Source of the DNA: Flavobacterium fontis
Lineage (GTDB): Bacteria > Bacteroidota > Bacteroidia > Flavobacteriales > Flavobacteriaceae
DNA length: 64,000 nucleotides
NCBI RefSeq assembly: GCF_900129405.1
Contig: NZ_FQVQ01000002.1
Location: 186,001-250,000 of the forward strand
Reading direction: 5' to 3'
In this document: one piece after another, positions 52,947 to 62,494 of the stretch
How positions within the stretch are numbered: the first letter of the stretch is position 1
Layout of the letters: each line of letters begins with the position of its first letter
Made by a program: the position numbers and the translations under genes
Notes under the pieces: model-generated
The model's database searches: none
What the model was told of the DNA's origin: nothing
The model's input: only the letters and a program-made list of their open reading frames with translations

Positions 52947-53445
52947 TAGTTTACTTTTCAATTTGGCTCGCTTTGTGTTGCTCCTTTTGGCGCAGGTTGT
53001 GGTGTTTAACAACATTAACTTCTTGGGATTTATCAACCCGTATCCTTACATTTTATTTATTATTCTTTTCCCCGTGAATGGAAATAAATACGGATTACTT
53101 GGCGCTAGTTTTCTTTTGGGCATTCTCATGGATTTGTTTTGCAATTCGGGAGGTGTTCACACGGCAGCCTGCTTGATGTTGGCGTATATTCGACCTTCGA
53201 TATTTAAGTTTTCCTTTGGTTTAAGTTATGAATACCAAACGGTAAAACTCAACGATGTACTCACGCCTGAACGGTTCTCATTTTTACTGATTGCTGTGGC
53301 GGTGCATCATTTGACTTTATTCCTTATCGAGGTGTTTACTTTGGAATTCTTTTGGAGTATCTTGGTGCGCACCCTTGTAAGTACTTTGTTTACCGTGATT
53401 TTGTGCATTTTGATCATTTACTTAATCAAGCCCAGTAAACGATGA
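52936..53445 (+). CDS. mreD: Rod shape-determining protein MreD
   Basis: A 169-residue protein with about five membrane helices (LARFVLLLLAQVVVFNNINF is the first, PYPYILFIILFPV next, and the last VRTLVSTLFTVILCILIIY). MreD proteins are poorly conserved; position between mreC (11-bp overlap) and mrdA (4-bp overlap) is the best evidence. It is a membrane partner of MreC. Confidence 0.9.
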   Translation: MNSSSLLFNLARFVLLLLAQVVVFNNINFLGFINPYPYILFIILFPVNGNKYGLLGASFLLGILMDLFCNSGGVHTAACLMLAYIRPSIFKFSFGLSYEYQTVKLNDVLTPERFSFLLIAVAVHHLTLFLIEVFTLEFFWSILVRTLVSTLFTVILCILIIYLIKPSKR

Positions 53446-55415
53446 GAAAGGTATTACTTCCCTCTTTGGTAATCATAACGGCTGCATTGTTATTGATTCG
53501 TATTTTCTATTTGCAAGTTATTGACGATTCGTTCAAACTCAAATCAGAAAATAACGCGATTAAAATCAAATACGACTACCCCGAACGCGGCTATGTGTAT
53601 GATCGTAATGGAAAACTACTGATTGCCAATCAACCTTCGTACGACATCATGGTCGTTCCCCGTGAGGTAAAAAATATTGATACCCTTGAATTTTGCCGCT
53701 TATTGGATATTGACAAAGCCTTTTTCATCAAACGTCTAGAAAAAGCCCGCGTCTACAGTCCGATGCTTCCTTCTGTTTTTTTACCCCAATTGAACAAGTT
53801 GGAATACGCAGCCTTTCAAGAAAAAATCCGCAAATTCAACGGATTTTACATTCAAAAACGTTCTATTCGTGATTACCAAGTGAGTTATGGCGCCAATGTG
53901 TTTGGTTTTATCACCCAAGTAAACGAGGCCATCATCAAAAGCAACCCGTATTACAAACCGGGCGATTTGATTGGAAAACAAGGCATTGAACAAAGCTATG
54001 AGGAAGTACTCCGGGGACAAAAAGGGGTAAAACACATTTTACGAGACAAGTTCAATCGCGAAATCGGATCGTACAAAGAAGGGAAATACGATACGATTGC
54101 CAAACAAGGAAGTGACATTACCCTCACGATTGATGGCGATTTGCAAGAATACGGCGAGTTATTGATGACCAATAAATGGGGAGGTATAGTGGCTATTGAA
54201 CCCAAAACGGGGGAAATTTTGGCCTTAGTCACCTCGCCCAATTACGATCCTGCGCTTTTGGTAGGCCGCCAACGCTCAAAAAACTATAATACCCTTTACC
54301 GCGATTCGATTGCCAAGCCTTTATATGATCGGGGGTTGTTGGCGCAATATACCCCAGGTTCTCCGTTTAAAATCCTAACCGGATTAATTGCCCTTCAGGA
54401 AGGTGTGATTAGTGACAGTACGCGTTTTGTATGTAACCACGGTTTTAGCTATGCCCGTGGACGATTTATGCGTTGCCACTGTTCGGGGGGTCCTGTACAA
54501 CTTCATCGGGCCATTTATGAGTCGTGTAACACCTTTTTCTCTAGTTCATATATCCGTTTGATCAATAAATACAATGATCATGGCTATGGGGTTGACCTTT
54601 GGGCAAAACATCTTCGCAGTTTTGGTTTGGGCGATTTTATGGGCTATGACTTGCCCATTGGGGTTCGCGGAAATATCCCTACTTCCAAAATCTACAATCG
54701 TACCTATGCAGGATGGAAATGGGATGGAAAAACTATTGTTTCCAATGCCATTGGCCAAGGGGAGGTATTGATGAGTCCTTTGCAATTGGCTAATTTTATG
54801 GCTACCATTGCCAATCGCGGCTATTATTATACACCTCATATCATCAAAAAAATAAAGGGCGGCTCCATTGACCCCAAATTTCGAGAAAAGCATCAAACCA
54901 CCATCGATCGTAAGTATTTTGACCCTATTATTGAAGGGATGCATGCGGTGTATGGCCCTGGGGGTACGGCTTCAGGATTGGGTGTAGAAGGGATTGAAAT
55001 TTGCGGAAAAACAGGAACTGCTGAAAACTTTATGGTGATCAACGGCAAGCGAACCAAATTGCAAGACCACTCTATTTTTGTGGCTTTTGCCCCCAAGGAC
55101 AACCCCAAGATTGCTATCGCTGTGTTTGTAGAAAATGGATATTGGGGAAAACGATGGGCGGGTCCGATTGCCACCTTGATGATTGAAAAATACCTGAAAG
55201 GAAAAATCACGCGCGCCGACTTTGAAAAGCGAATGCTTCAGGGAAGTTTACAAGATCAATACCAAAAATTATATCCCAAAAAACACCAAGATAGTATTAG
55301 TATTTTAAATGCACGCGTAAAAGACAGTCTCTTTAAAGTGAAAAAGCGACAAGATTCGATTGCCGGCAAAAAACCTGAAGTCAAACCCGATACGCTACGT
55401 AAAACTGTCCCATGA
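53442..55415 (+). CDS. mrdA: Penicillin-binding protein 2 (elongasome transpeptidase)
   Basis: A 657-residue class B PBP with one N-terminal helix (VIITAALLLIRIFYLQVI), a dimerisation/linker region (ERGYVYDRNGKLLIANQPSY), and a transpeptidase domain. The SxxK nucleophile is about S307-K310 in TPGSPFK, SxN is SCN in YESCNTFFS, and KTG is in CGKTGTAE. A cysteine/histidine cluster (VCNHGF, MRCHC; residues about 331-347) resembles the zinc site reported for E. coli PBP2. The C-terminal tail is long and lysine-rich. It cross-links wall peptidoglycan together with RodA, encoded next with a 4-bp overlap. Confidence 0.95.
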   Translation: MRKVLLPSLVIITAALLLIRIFYLQVIDDSFKLKSENNAIKIKYDYPERGYVYDRNGKLLIANQPSYDIMVVPREVKNIDTLEFCRLLDIDKAFFIKRLEKARVYSPMLPSVFLPQLNKLEYAAFQEKIRKFNGFYIQKRSIRDYQVSYGANVFGFITQVNEAIIKSNPYYKPGDLIGKQGIEQSYEEVLRGQKGVKHILRDKFNREIGSYKEGKYDTIAKQGSDITLTIDGDLQEYGELLMTNKWGGIVAIEPKTGEILALVTSPNYDPALLVGRQRSKNYNTLYRDSIAKPLYDRGLLAQYTPGSPFKILTGLIALQEGVISDSTRFVCNHGFSYARGRFMRCHCSGGPVQLHRAIYESCNTFFSSSYIRLINKYNDHGYGVDLWAKHLRSFGLGDFMGYDLPIGVRGNIPTSKIYNRTYAGWKWDGKTIVSNAIGQGEVLMSPLQLANFMATIANRGYYYTPHIIKKIKGGSIDPKFREKHQTTIDRKYFDPIIEGMHAVYGPGGTASGLGVEGIEICGKTGTAENFMVINGKRTKLQDHSIFVAFAPKDNPKIAIAVFVENGYWGKRWAGPIATLMIEKYLKGKITRADFEKRMLQGSLQDQYQKLYPKKHQDSISILNARVKDSLFKVKKRQDSIAGKKPEVKPDTLRKTVP

Positions 55416-56677
55416 GAAACCAAAGCGTCACCAGCAACATCGATTGGATTAGTATCGTTATCTACTTTGTTTTGGTCATCTTAGGATGGTTAAACATTTA
55501 TTCGTCCTCGTTGTCGGGGGCGCCAGAAGATGCCTCTATCTTTGATGTCAGCCAAATCTATGGGAAACAGTTTTTGTTCATTTTATTTTCTATCCCCATC
55601 ATATTTACGGTTTTGGCGGTAGAAGCTAAATTCTACGAGAAGTATTCGATTATTATTTTTGCCGTTTCGCTACTCTCCTTACTGGGTTTGTTTGCCTTTG
55701 GAAAAGTTATCGCTGGACAGCGGTGTTGGTATGGTATCGGTAGTTTTACCTTACAGCCTTCGGAGTTTGCCAAAGCAGCAACTTCCTTAGCATTGGCGAA
55801 GTATTTGAGCGACGTACAAGTCAACCTCCGGGAAATGCAACGGCAATTACAAGCCTTATTTATCGTTTTTCTTCCGGTAATGTTGATCCTTCCCCAACCC
55901 GATCCGGGAAGTGCATTAATCTATTTTGTGTTCTTTTTTGTTTTGTACCGCGAAGGATTACCGGGTTGGTATTTGGTTACAGGTTTTATCGCCATTCTAT
56001 TGTTTATTCTCACTTTGGCGACGAATAATCCTTATATCGTAATCGGACTTACTGCATTGGCGTTGGTGGTTAATTATTACCGCAGTCGATTGGTTGATCG
56101 CAACATTTTTGCCAGTATTCTCATGTTTTTTATGGTTACGGCATTTACGTTTTCGGTAAATTTTGTGTTTAATAATGTATTTAAACAACACCACCGCGAT
56201 CGTTTTAATATCTTGTTAGGGAAAGAAGTCGATTTAAAAGGAGTCGGTTACAACACCAACCAATCGGAAATTGCCATTGGTTCGGGAGGATGGTTTGGAA
56301 AAGGATATTTGGAAGGTACACAAACCAAAGGGGGATTTGTTCCTGAGCAACATACCGACTACATTTTCACTACGGTAGGTGAAGAATGGGGCTTTTTGGG
56401 AAGCTTAATGGTTATCGCCCTTTTTGCGGGATTAATTTTACGCATTATTTACTTGGCAGAACGACAAAAAACAAAGTTTAGTCGGGTCTATGGGTATTGT
56501 GTGGCGGGCATATTGTTTATCCACTTTTTTGTAAATATTGCTATGGTAATTGGAATCTTTCCTACCATTGGTGTCCCACTACCCTTCTTTTCCTATGGAG
56601 GATCTGGACTCTGGGGCTTTACCATTCTCCTTTTTATTTTCCTGAAAATGGATGCCAATAAAGTCAATGAATGGTAA
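55412..56677 (+). CDS. rodA: Rod shape-determining SEDS glycosyltransferase RodA
   Basis: A 421-residue SEDS protein with about ten membrane helices. Characteristic parts are LILPQPDPGSALIYFVFF with the catalytic Asp, LKGVGYNTNQSEIAIGSGGWFGKG, FVPEQHTDYIFTTVGEEWGF and MVIGIFPTIGVPLPFFSYGGS. It polymerises glycan strands from lipid II with PBP2. It begins within the mrdA stop overlap and is the last gene of the shape operon. Confidence 0.96.
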   Translation: MRNQSVTSNIDWISIVIYFVLVILGWLNIYSSSLSGAPEDASIFDVSQIYGKQFLFILFSIPIIFTVLAVEAKFYEKYSIIIFAVSLLSLLGLFAFGKVIAGQRCWYGIGSFTLQPSEFAKAATSLALAKYLSDVQVNLREMQRQLQALFIVFLPVMLILPQPDPGSALIYFVFFFVLYREGLPGWYLVTGFIAILLFILTLATNNPYIVIGLTALALVVNYYRSRLVDRNIFASILMFFMVTAFTFSVNFVFNNVFKQHHRDRFNILLGKEVDLKGVGYNTNQSEIAIGSGGWFGKGYLEGTQTKGGFVPEQHTDYIFTTVGEEWGFLGSLMVIALFAGLILRIIYLAERQKTKFSRVYGYCVAGILFIHFFVNIAMVIGIFPTIGVPLPFFSYGGSGLWGFTILLFIFLKMDANKVNEW

Positions 56678-56748
56678 GCCTTTTTCCCTTGCCTTTTTAG
56701 TATTCTCTCAAAAATAGCAGTACCTTAGAAGTACCAATTGATAACCCT

Positions 56749-57222
56749 ATGAAAAAACTCGTATTCTTTTGGGGCTTATTTGCCATGGGCCTTATCCCCG
56801 TTTTTGCGCAACAACCCCTCACCGATTCATTAGCCCTGCGCAAGCAACAAGAAACGCTTGAAAAAGCGCGCTTAAAACAAAAACGTGCTACAGAAAAAGC
56901 AATGGTTAAAATGGAAAAAGAAAAGTCCAAAGCCGAAAAAGCGCAAAAAAAAGCCGAAAAGGAGCTCCGAAAAATGGAGAAAGCGCAAGATAAAATTGAT
57001 AAGGCAACAGCAGCGGTGTCGAAAGCAGAGAATCGTTTGACGAAAGCACAGAAAAAGCTCGAAAAAATGCAAAAGGACTTGAATCGTGACATCGACAAAA
57101 ATCGCTTGTCAGCGGAAGCCCTGACCAAAGCAAGAGCGCAAATCCAAAAGCAACAGGAACGCATTGCGGAGGAAGAAAAAGATTTAGAAAAGGCGCAGGC
57201 CAAGTTGAGCAAACTGAGATAA
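56749..57222 (+). CDS. Secreted Lys/Glu/Ala-rich coiled-coil protein
   Basis: A 157-residue protein with signal peptide (MKKLVFFWGLFAMGLIPVFAQ), then almost entirely Lys, Glu, Ala and Gln in heptads (LEKARLKQKRATEKAMVKME, KAQKKAEKELRKMEKAQDK, and IQKQQERIAEEEKDLEKAQ). This predicts a long alpha-helical coiled coil in the periplasm or outside, with no catalytic residues to identify. I recognise no family; similar sequences occur by convergence. It is followed by a bidirectional terminator and lies 71 bp after rodA, so co-expression with the shape operon is possible. Confidence 0.7.
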   Translation: MKKLVFFWGLFAMGLIPVFAQQPLTDSLALRKQQETLEKARLKQKRATEKAMVKMEKEKSKAEKAQKKAEKELRKMEKAQDKIDKATAAVSKAENRLTKAQKKLEKMQKDLNRDIDKNRLSAEALTKARAQIQKQQERIAEEEKDLEKAQAKLSKLR

Positions 57223-57253
57223 AAAAAAGTCCCGAGCGAATCGGGACTTTTTT
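57221..57253. terminator. Bidirectional terminator between the coiled-coil gene and prc
   Basis: AAGTCCCGA, loop GCGAA, TCGGGACTT, flanked by A and T runs of eight or more. Confidence 0.88.
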
Positions 57254-59424
57254 TATGACTTTAATAATTTCTCTTTTTTCACTTTGTTGGATACCCCTTT
57301 ATTGGCTCCATTTTGTAGGTCGTCCAAAACGTGAATGGCTTCCTCAATATAAATATCCTTGGAGAGGTTTTCATGCCAACGATCGCGTTTTTCTTTTAAC
57401 GTTACGTCGGTCTTCATTTGTTCCTCTTCATTGGGCAAGGACTTAAATTCGAAATTATTTTTATAATCAGCAATGGCTTTGAACTTTTTATTCATTTCAT
57501 CCAATTGCTTTTGCTCCTGCTTGTATTTGTCGATTTGCAAACTGTAGGTGGTAATGTCGTTGCGATTGTCCAACCATTTTGCATTTTCATCAATTAACTT
57601 CAATTGCGGACTCGCACTGAGTCTTTTTTTACTGTTGGCCAACGCAAATTCATAATTCGGCTGGTTGGTCCAAGTTTTATACGGCGCTGGGTCAATTTTG
57701 TCCCAAGGCATCGCATTATCGATGTCCCGCTCACCCATTTCCAAATACGCGTATTTATCGGGCATAACGACATCACTTTTTACTCCTTCCAGTTGGGTTG
57801 AACCACCGTTAATTCGGTAGAACTTTTGGGTTGTGGTTTTTAAAGCGCCCAAATCCCCCACAGTACTTCCGCGCACAAATTGGTTCAAGTCAATGACATT
57901 TTGAACCGTTCCTTTGCCATAAGTTTGCTTACTTCCAACAATCACAGCTCGCTTATAGTCTTGCATGGCTGCAGCTAAAATCTCAGAGGCTGACGCTGAA
58001 AACTCATTGGTCATGATGACAAGCGGTCCATCCCAGGCCACTTTTGGATCACGATCATACAATACTTCTTTACGCCCTGCGGCAGAACGCACTTGAACAA
58101 TAGGGCCTTGGTCAATAAAAAGACCACTGATGTCCACCACCGTTTTCAGGGAACCTCCCCCATTGTCACGAACATCGACAATCAAACCTTCAACGCCTGC
58201 ATTTTTGAGACGCTCGACTTCAATGGCCACATCTTTGGCTGCATCACGACTGTCTTTATTTTCAAAATCGATGTAAAATTTGGGCAAATAAATAATCCCA
58301 TATTTTACGCCATTTTTCTCAACGATACTTGAACGAGCATACGTTTCTTCGATTTCAACCTCATCGCGAATAATGGAAATTACTTTTAAAGAACCATCTT
58401 GTTTTTTAACGGTTAGTCGAACTTCGGTTCCTTTTGGTCCTTTGATTTTTTTCACTACATCGTCCAAACGCATCCCTACTACATCCACGGGTTCGCCATT
58501 CCCTTGTGCCACTTTGAGGACCACATCACCGGCTTCCAATTCTTTTCCTCGCCATGCTGGACCTCCAGAAATCAACTCCGTAATTTCTGTGTAATCGTTT
58601 TTCTTTTGCAATCGCGCTCCAATTCCCTCTAATTTTCCACTCATGCTCACATCAAAGCGCTCTTTATCTTCAGGAGCAAAATAAGAAGTGTGCGGATCAA
58701 AGCGAGTTGTTATGGCATTAATGTAGACCGAAAACCAATCCGTACGGGTTAGGTCTTTGATGAAATCAAAATTCTCATTCAACGATTTTAAGGCATTCTC
58801 ACGGGTTTCTTTCTCTAGTTGTTCGTAGGTTTTTACTTCAACTTTAACTTCTTTTTTATCCGTTCCTTTTTCTTGAAGCTTTTGCTTTTCAACTAATGAG
58901 GCCAACGTAGAGAGTTTAATTTGCTTACGCCAACGCTCTTTCAATTCGGCCACATTTTTGCAATAAGGCGCGTTTTCATAGTCTGTATTAATAGACTCAT
59001 CCACTTTATAATCAATGGGTTTGTCTAGAATTTCTTTGTAATAGGCGCGACTCTCCTCCATACGCTGAATCAACCGATCGTAGGTCAGGTTAAAAAACGT
59101 AAGGTCACGATTGACAATTTGGTCGTCAATTTTGGTTTCATATTGCGCAAATTCGTCGATATCCGACTGTAAAAAGAAGCGTTTTGAAGGGTCCAAAGCT
59201 TCGATATACTCTTTGTACACTCCCTTTGAAAAAGTATCATTAATTTCTGAAGGACTATAGTGTCCCTTTTCAATAACATAAGTTAACAATTCAAGGAGCA
59301 ACTTATCTTTTTCAGGATCACCCTCTTTCGATTTAGGCATAAAGCTCCATAACCCCACGGCTGCAACTAGCACAATAAGGATTTTTTTATAATGTCTTTT
59401 CATAAAACTCACAATTGCATTCAT
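57253..59424 (-). CDS. prc: Tail-specific (C-terminal processing) protease, S41A
   Basis: A 723-residue S41 protease. An N-terminal membrane segment (YKKILIVLVAAVGLWSF) anchors it facing the periplasm. Then come a helical Prc-specific domain, a PDZ domain (about residues 250-345, MSGKLEGIGARLQ, GPAWRGKELEAGD), and the protease core with YLPKFYIDF, DVRDNGGGSLK, the catalytic Ser about S478 in FSASASEI and Lys about K504 in TYGKGTVQ. A Prc-type C-terminal domain follows. It trims or degrades periplasmic proteins from their C-termini. The start at 59424 is retained because a TATAATTTAG-like box lies just upstream, though ATG 59403 is possible. Confidence 0.93.
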   Translation of the reverse strand: MNAIVSFMKRHYKKILIVLVAAVGLWSFMPKSKEGDPEKDKLLLELLTYVIEKGHYSPSEINDTFSKGVYKEYIEALDPSKRFFLQSDIDEFAQYETKIDDQIVNRDLTFFNLTYDRLIQRMEESRAYYKEILDKPIDYKVDESINTDYENAPYCKNVAELKERWRKQIKLSTLASLVEKQKLQEKGTDKKEVKVEVKTYEQLEKETRENALKSLNENFDFIKDLTRTDWFSVYINAITTRFDPHTSYFAPEDKERFDVSMSGKLEGIGARLQKKNDYTEITELISGGPAWRGKELEAGDVVLKVAQGNGEPVDVVGMRLDDVVKKIKGPKGTEVRLTVKKQDGSLKVISIIRDEVEIEETYARSSIVEKNGVKYGIIYLPKFYIDFENKDSRDAAKDVAIEVERLKNAGVEGLIVDVRDNGGGSLKTVVDISGLFIDQGPIVQVRSAAGRKEVLYDRDPKVAWDGPLVIMTNEFSASASEILAAAMQDYKRAVIVGSKQTYGKGTVQNVIDLNQFVRGSTVGDLGALKTTTQKFYRINGGSTQLEGVKSDVVMPDKYAYLEMGERDIDNAMPWDKIDPAPYKTWTNQPNYEFALANSKKRLSASPQLKLIDENAKWLDNRNDITTYSLQIDKYKQEQKQLDEMNKKFKAIADYKNNFEFKSLPNEEEQMKTDVTLKEKRDRWHENLSKDIYIEEAIHVLDDLQNGANKGVSNKVKKEKLLKS

Positions 59425-59545
59425 TAAGTGTTCCTAAATTATATAAAAAATCATGCCATCCCGTTGGAATACCGTCTAAATTTTTGTTAAACTCAGACCT
59501 CGACCCAAAGTTAGGAAAAATGTCCCCAATGAGTCCCAAAATATG

Positions 59546-59553
59546 TACTTTTG
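59546..59553 (+). promoter_or_regulatory. -7 promoter box of surE
   Basis: TACTTTTG matches TAnnTTTG and ends 20 bases before the surE ATG; the prc gene diverges on the other strand. Confidence 0.6.
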
Positions 59554-59573
59554 TTACAACTTCAAATTGAAAT

Positions 59574-60353
59574 ATGGAATCCAAACCTTTGATTTTAGTC
59601 ACCAACGACGATGGCATTACGGCCCCTGGAATTCGAGCCCTCCTTGAGGTTGTGCAAACCTTGGGTGACGTGGTGGTCGTGGCGCCCGACAGTCCCCAAA
59701 GTGGCATGGGTCACGCCATTACGGTGAATGATATGTTGCATGTAAAAAAAGTGAGTCCGTTTGGCGCTGACATCATGGCTTACAGTTGCTCAGGAACTCC
59801 CGTGGATTGTGTCAAAATGGGCGTGCATGAATTGATCAAACGGAAGCCTGACCTTTGCGTTTCGGGCATCAATCACGGATCCAATTCGTCCATAAATGTG
59901 ATTTATTCGGGCACCATGAGCGCTGCTGTTGAGGCGGGTATCGAAGGGATTCCAGCTATTGGTTTTTCCTTGCAAGATTTCAGTTGGGAAGCCAATTTTG
60001 AGCCCGCAAAAAAATACATTCGAAGCATTGTGCAACGGGTACTTGAGGAAGGATTACCATCGGGCACCGTGTTGAATGTGAACTTCCCAAATCTTCCTGC
60101 CGAGGCGATTAAAGGAATTCGTATTTGCCGGCAGGCGCATGCGTATTGGCAAGAAAAATTTGATAAACGCTTATCACCCTTTGGGAAAGAATACTATTGG
60201 TTGACGGGAGAATTTATTAATTTAGACAAAGGAGAAGACACTGATGAATGGGCACTTGCACATGGATTTGTTTCTATCGTACCCGTGCAATTTGACCTTA
60301 CCGCACACCATGCCATTCCAGTTTTAAACCGTTGGAATTTCGAAAATGAATAA
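59574..60353 (+). CDS. surE: 5'/3'-nucleotidase SurE
   Basis: A 259-residue phosphatase: the metal site LVTNDDGITAPGI (residues 8-20), VAPDSPQSGMGHAIT, SGTPVDCVKMGV, SGINHGSNSSINVIYSGTMSA and PAIGFSLQDF. It removes phosphate from nucleoside monophosphates and possibly polyphosphate in stationary phase. It starts a plus-strand run surE - small membrane protein - lpxB - NlpC lipoprotein - comEC. Confidence 0.95.
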   Translation: MESKPLILVTNDDGITAPGIRALLEVVQTLGDVVVVAPDSPQSGMGHAITVNDMLHVKKVSPFGADIMAYSCSGTPVDCVKMGVHELIKRKPDLCVSGINHGSNSSINVIYSGTMSAAVEAGIEGIPAIGFSLQDFSWEANFEPAKKYIRSIVQRVLEEGLPSGTVLNVNFPNLPAEAIKGIRICRQAHAYWQEKFDKRLSPFGKEYYWLTGEFINLDKGEDTDEWALAHGFVSIVPVQFDLTAHHAIPVLNRWNFENE

Positions 60354-60618
60354 AAAAGAACTTTTACTAGGTTTCGCACTAGGCCTCCTTACCACGGGTA
60401 TAGGCTTGTTTTTGGTCGCACTGCTTTTTTCCTTTATTAGTCCGAATTTTCATTGGCAGTCCCTTCAAAATGGGGATTTATTGGGAAAATACATCGCTTT
60501 GGGTTCGTTATTGAATATGCTTCCCTTTTTTGTTTTGTTGTCGCGAAAAAAAGAAGCGATGGGGTACGGAATCATTATTGCCGTAGCGACACTCACCCTT
60601 TCCACTTTATTTTTTTAA
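60346..60618 (+). CDS. Small inner membrane protein between surE and lpxB
   Basis: A 90-residue protein with three hydrophobic segments (about residues 7-30, 48-65 and 72-90) and a short cytoplasmic-looking loop (SRKKEAMGYG). It overlaps the surE stop by 8 bp and is 3 bp before lpxB, so it is clearly part of the operon. I know no function for it; gene order surE-small ORF-lpxB may be conserved in the family, which would be worth checking. Confidence 0.72.
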   Translation: MNKKELLLGFALGLLTTGIGLFLVALLFSFISPNFHWQSLQNGDLLGKYIALGSLLNMLPFFVLLSRKKEAMGYGIIIAVATLTLSTLFF

Positions 60619-60621
60619 CCC

Positions 60622-61737
60622 ATGAAATACTATATCATAGCAGGCGAAGCTTCGGGAGACTTACACGGTTCCAATGTAATGAAAGCCCTTTTAAACGAGG
60701 ACCCACAGGCCGAAATTCGTTTTTGGGGGGGTGACTTGATGCAGGCGGTGGGTGGCACTTTGGTCAAACACTACCGCAATTTGGCTTTTATGGGATTTGC
60801 CGAAGTAGTGATGAATTTGGGTACGATTTTAAAAAATATTCGTTTTTGTAAAAAAGATATTCAGACTTTTCAACCCGACGTTATCTTGTTTATCGACTAT
60901 CCTGGATTTAATATGCGTATTGCCAAATGGGCGAAACAGCAAGGATTTCGAACCCATTACTACATTGCCCCTCAAATTTGGGCGTGGAAAGAAAACCGTA
61001 TTAAAGCAATCAAGCGCGACATCGATGCGTTGTATGTAATTTTACCTTTTGAAAAAGACTATTTTGAGCAAAAACACCAGTATCCCGTGCATTTTGTAGG
61101 CCATCCGCTATTGGACGCTATTCAACAACGCACCCCTACCGATGAAAAATTGTTTAGAAATCAAGCCCAATTAGACGACCGACCCATCATCGCATTATTG
61201 CCCGGGAGTCGCAAGCAAGAGGTTTCCAAAATGCTTGAAATTATGTTGTCGGTTGTTCCCGACTTTCCCGACTACCAATTTGTTATTGCCGGAGCTCCGA
61301 GTTTGGATTATGCTTTTTATGCTCCATTCTTGGATTCAGAGCGGGTACGATTTGTAGCGAATCAAACCTATGACTTACTATCCTGCGCACATGCGGCTTT
61401 GGTCACCTCGGGCACAGCCACGCTTGAAACCGCCCTTTTTAAAGTTCCCGAAATCGTTTGTTACAAAGCCAATCCCATATCCTATCAAATCGCCAAAAGA
61501 ATCATCACTTTAAAATACATTTCGTTGGTCAATTTAATTATGGATCAACCTGTGGTCACCGAATTGATTCAAAACGATCTCAATCGCGAGCGTTTACATG
61601 CTGAACTTACGCAAATTCTATCGGGACCAGAGCGCGAAAAAATGGTCAAAAACTATATTGAATTGGAACAAAAATTAGGCGGTGGAGGCGCTAGTCAAAG
61701 AACGGCGCAGCATATTAGGAAGATTTTAACAGCCTAA
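60622..61737 (+). CDS. lpxB: Lipid-A-disaccharide synthase
   Basis: A 371-residue glycosyltransferase (GT19): YYIIAGEASGDLHGSNVM at the start, FWGGDLMQAVGG, FIDYPGFNMRIAKWAKQ, YYIAPQIWAWKENR, LPFEKDYFEQ, HFVGHPLLDA and LLPGSRKQEV, then VTSGTATLETALF and YKANPIS. It joins two UDP-diacyl-glucosamine-derived units to make the lipid A disaccharide. This gene and the PagL-like gene at 6520-7608 indicate an ordinary lipid A with possible outer-membrane deacylation. Confidence 0.96.
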   Translation: MKYYIIAGEASGDLHGSNVMKALLNEDPQAEIRFWGGDLMQAVGGTLVKHYRNLAFMGFAEVVMNLGTILKNIRFCKKDIQTFQPDVILFIDYPGFNMRIAKWAKQQGFRTHYYIAPQIWAWKENRIKAIKRDIDALYVILPFEKDYFEQKHQYPVHFVGHPLLDAIQQRTPTDEKLFRNQAQLDDRPIIALLPGSRKQEVSKMLEIMLSVVPDFPDYQFVIAGAPSLDYAFYAPFLDSERVRFVANQTYDLLSCAHAALVTSGTATLETALFKVPEIVCYKANPISYQIAKRIITLKYISLVNLIMDQPVVTELIQNDLNRERLHAELTQILSGPEREKMVKNYIELEQKLGGGGASQRTAQHIRKILTA

Positions 61738-61754
61738 TTTAGCTGGCTTTGTTT

Positions 61755-61762
61755 TATCTTTG
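61755..61762 (+). promoter_or_regulatory. -7 promoter box of the NlpC/P60 lipoprotein
   Basis: TATCTTTG matches TAnnTTTG and lies about 10 bases before the TTG start of the downstream gene, so the 5' leader would be very short. Confidence 0.45.
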
Positions 61763-61771
61763 CCAAAACTT

Positions 61772-62470
61772 TTGAGTTTGCATAAAATTTGGAATTATAT
61801 CATCGTCGCATTGGTTTTGGTTTCCTGTAAACCCAACCAAACAGCTATTGTTACCTCCAAAAAAGAAGCGCAAAAAAAGAAAATTTACACGCCTTACACG
61901 ACCAAAAACAATACAGAAGTCGCCACTACAACTGCCAATTCAACTCCCGCAACTACCCCTAAAAAAGTAAAAACAATTACTGTTGTTCGTGAGCCCGAGG
62001 GTATTTCGGAAACTAAACCCAAGAAAACGCCTCTAATTCTGGATCAAAACGATGAAGATATTGTGGTTACTAGTGATGACACGCCTTACCTTACCGAGCA
62101 ATTGATCAATAATGCCATGGACTATCTCGGTTCGCCCTACCGCGGTGGCGGCACGAGTCGCAACGGATTTGATTGCAGTGGTTTGATGTTTACGACTTTT
62201 AAAACATTTGACATTATTCTGCCCCGCAGTTCACACGAGATGGCCCGTATTGGCCGGGTATTGGATCGAAATGAATACCGCCGTGGGGATTTGATTTTTT
62301 TCCGAACGAATGGACGCCGTACCATAAATCATGTGGGAATGATTACGGAAGTATCGTCCGATGAAATAAAATTTGTACATTCGTCAACACAGTTAGGCGT
62401 TGTTGTCTCCTCCACCAAAGAGCCTTACTATCAACGAACTTTTGCACAGGTGAATAGGGTTATCGAGTAA
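61772..62470 (+). CDS. NlpC/P60 (C40) peptidase lipoprotein
   Basis: The chain of 232 residues opens with a lipoprotein signal (HKIWNYIIVALVLVSC). A Thr/Lys-rich low-complexity linker (about residues 20-85) leads to the NlpC/P60 domain, with GSPYRGGGTSRNGFDCSGLM containing the catalytic Cys, and the His in INHVGMI followed by FVHSSTQLGV. Such enzymes cut peptidoglycan stem peptides. I see no ATG in a suitable place; TTG at 61772 or 61778 is needed, because a promoter-like box occupies 61755-61762. Outer membrane or inner membrane location is undecided. Confidence 0.88.
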   Translation: MSLHKIWNYIIVALVLVSCKPNQTAIVTSKKEAQKKKIYTPYTTKNNTEVATTTANSTPATTPKKVKTITVVREPEGISETKPKKTPLILDQNDEDIVVTSDDTPYLTEQLINNAMDYLGSPYRGGGTSRNGFDCSGLMFTTFKTFDIILPRSSHEMARIGRVLDRNEYRRGDLIFFRTNGRRTINHVGMITEVSSDEIKFVHSSTQLGVVVSSTKEPYYQRTFAQVNRVIE

Positions 62471-62494
62471 ATCGTAACATCTAAACGCCGGAAT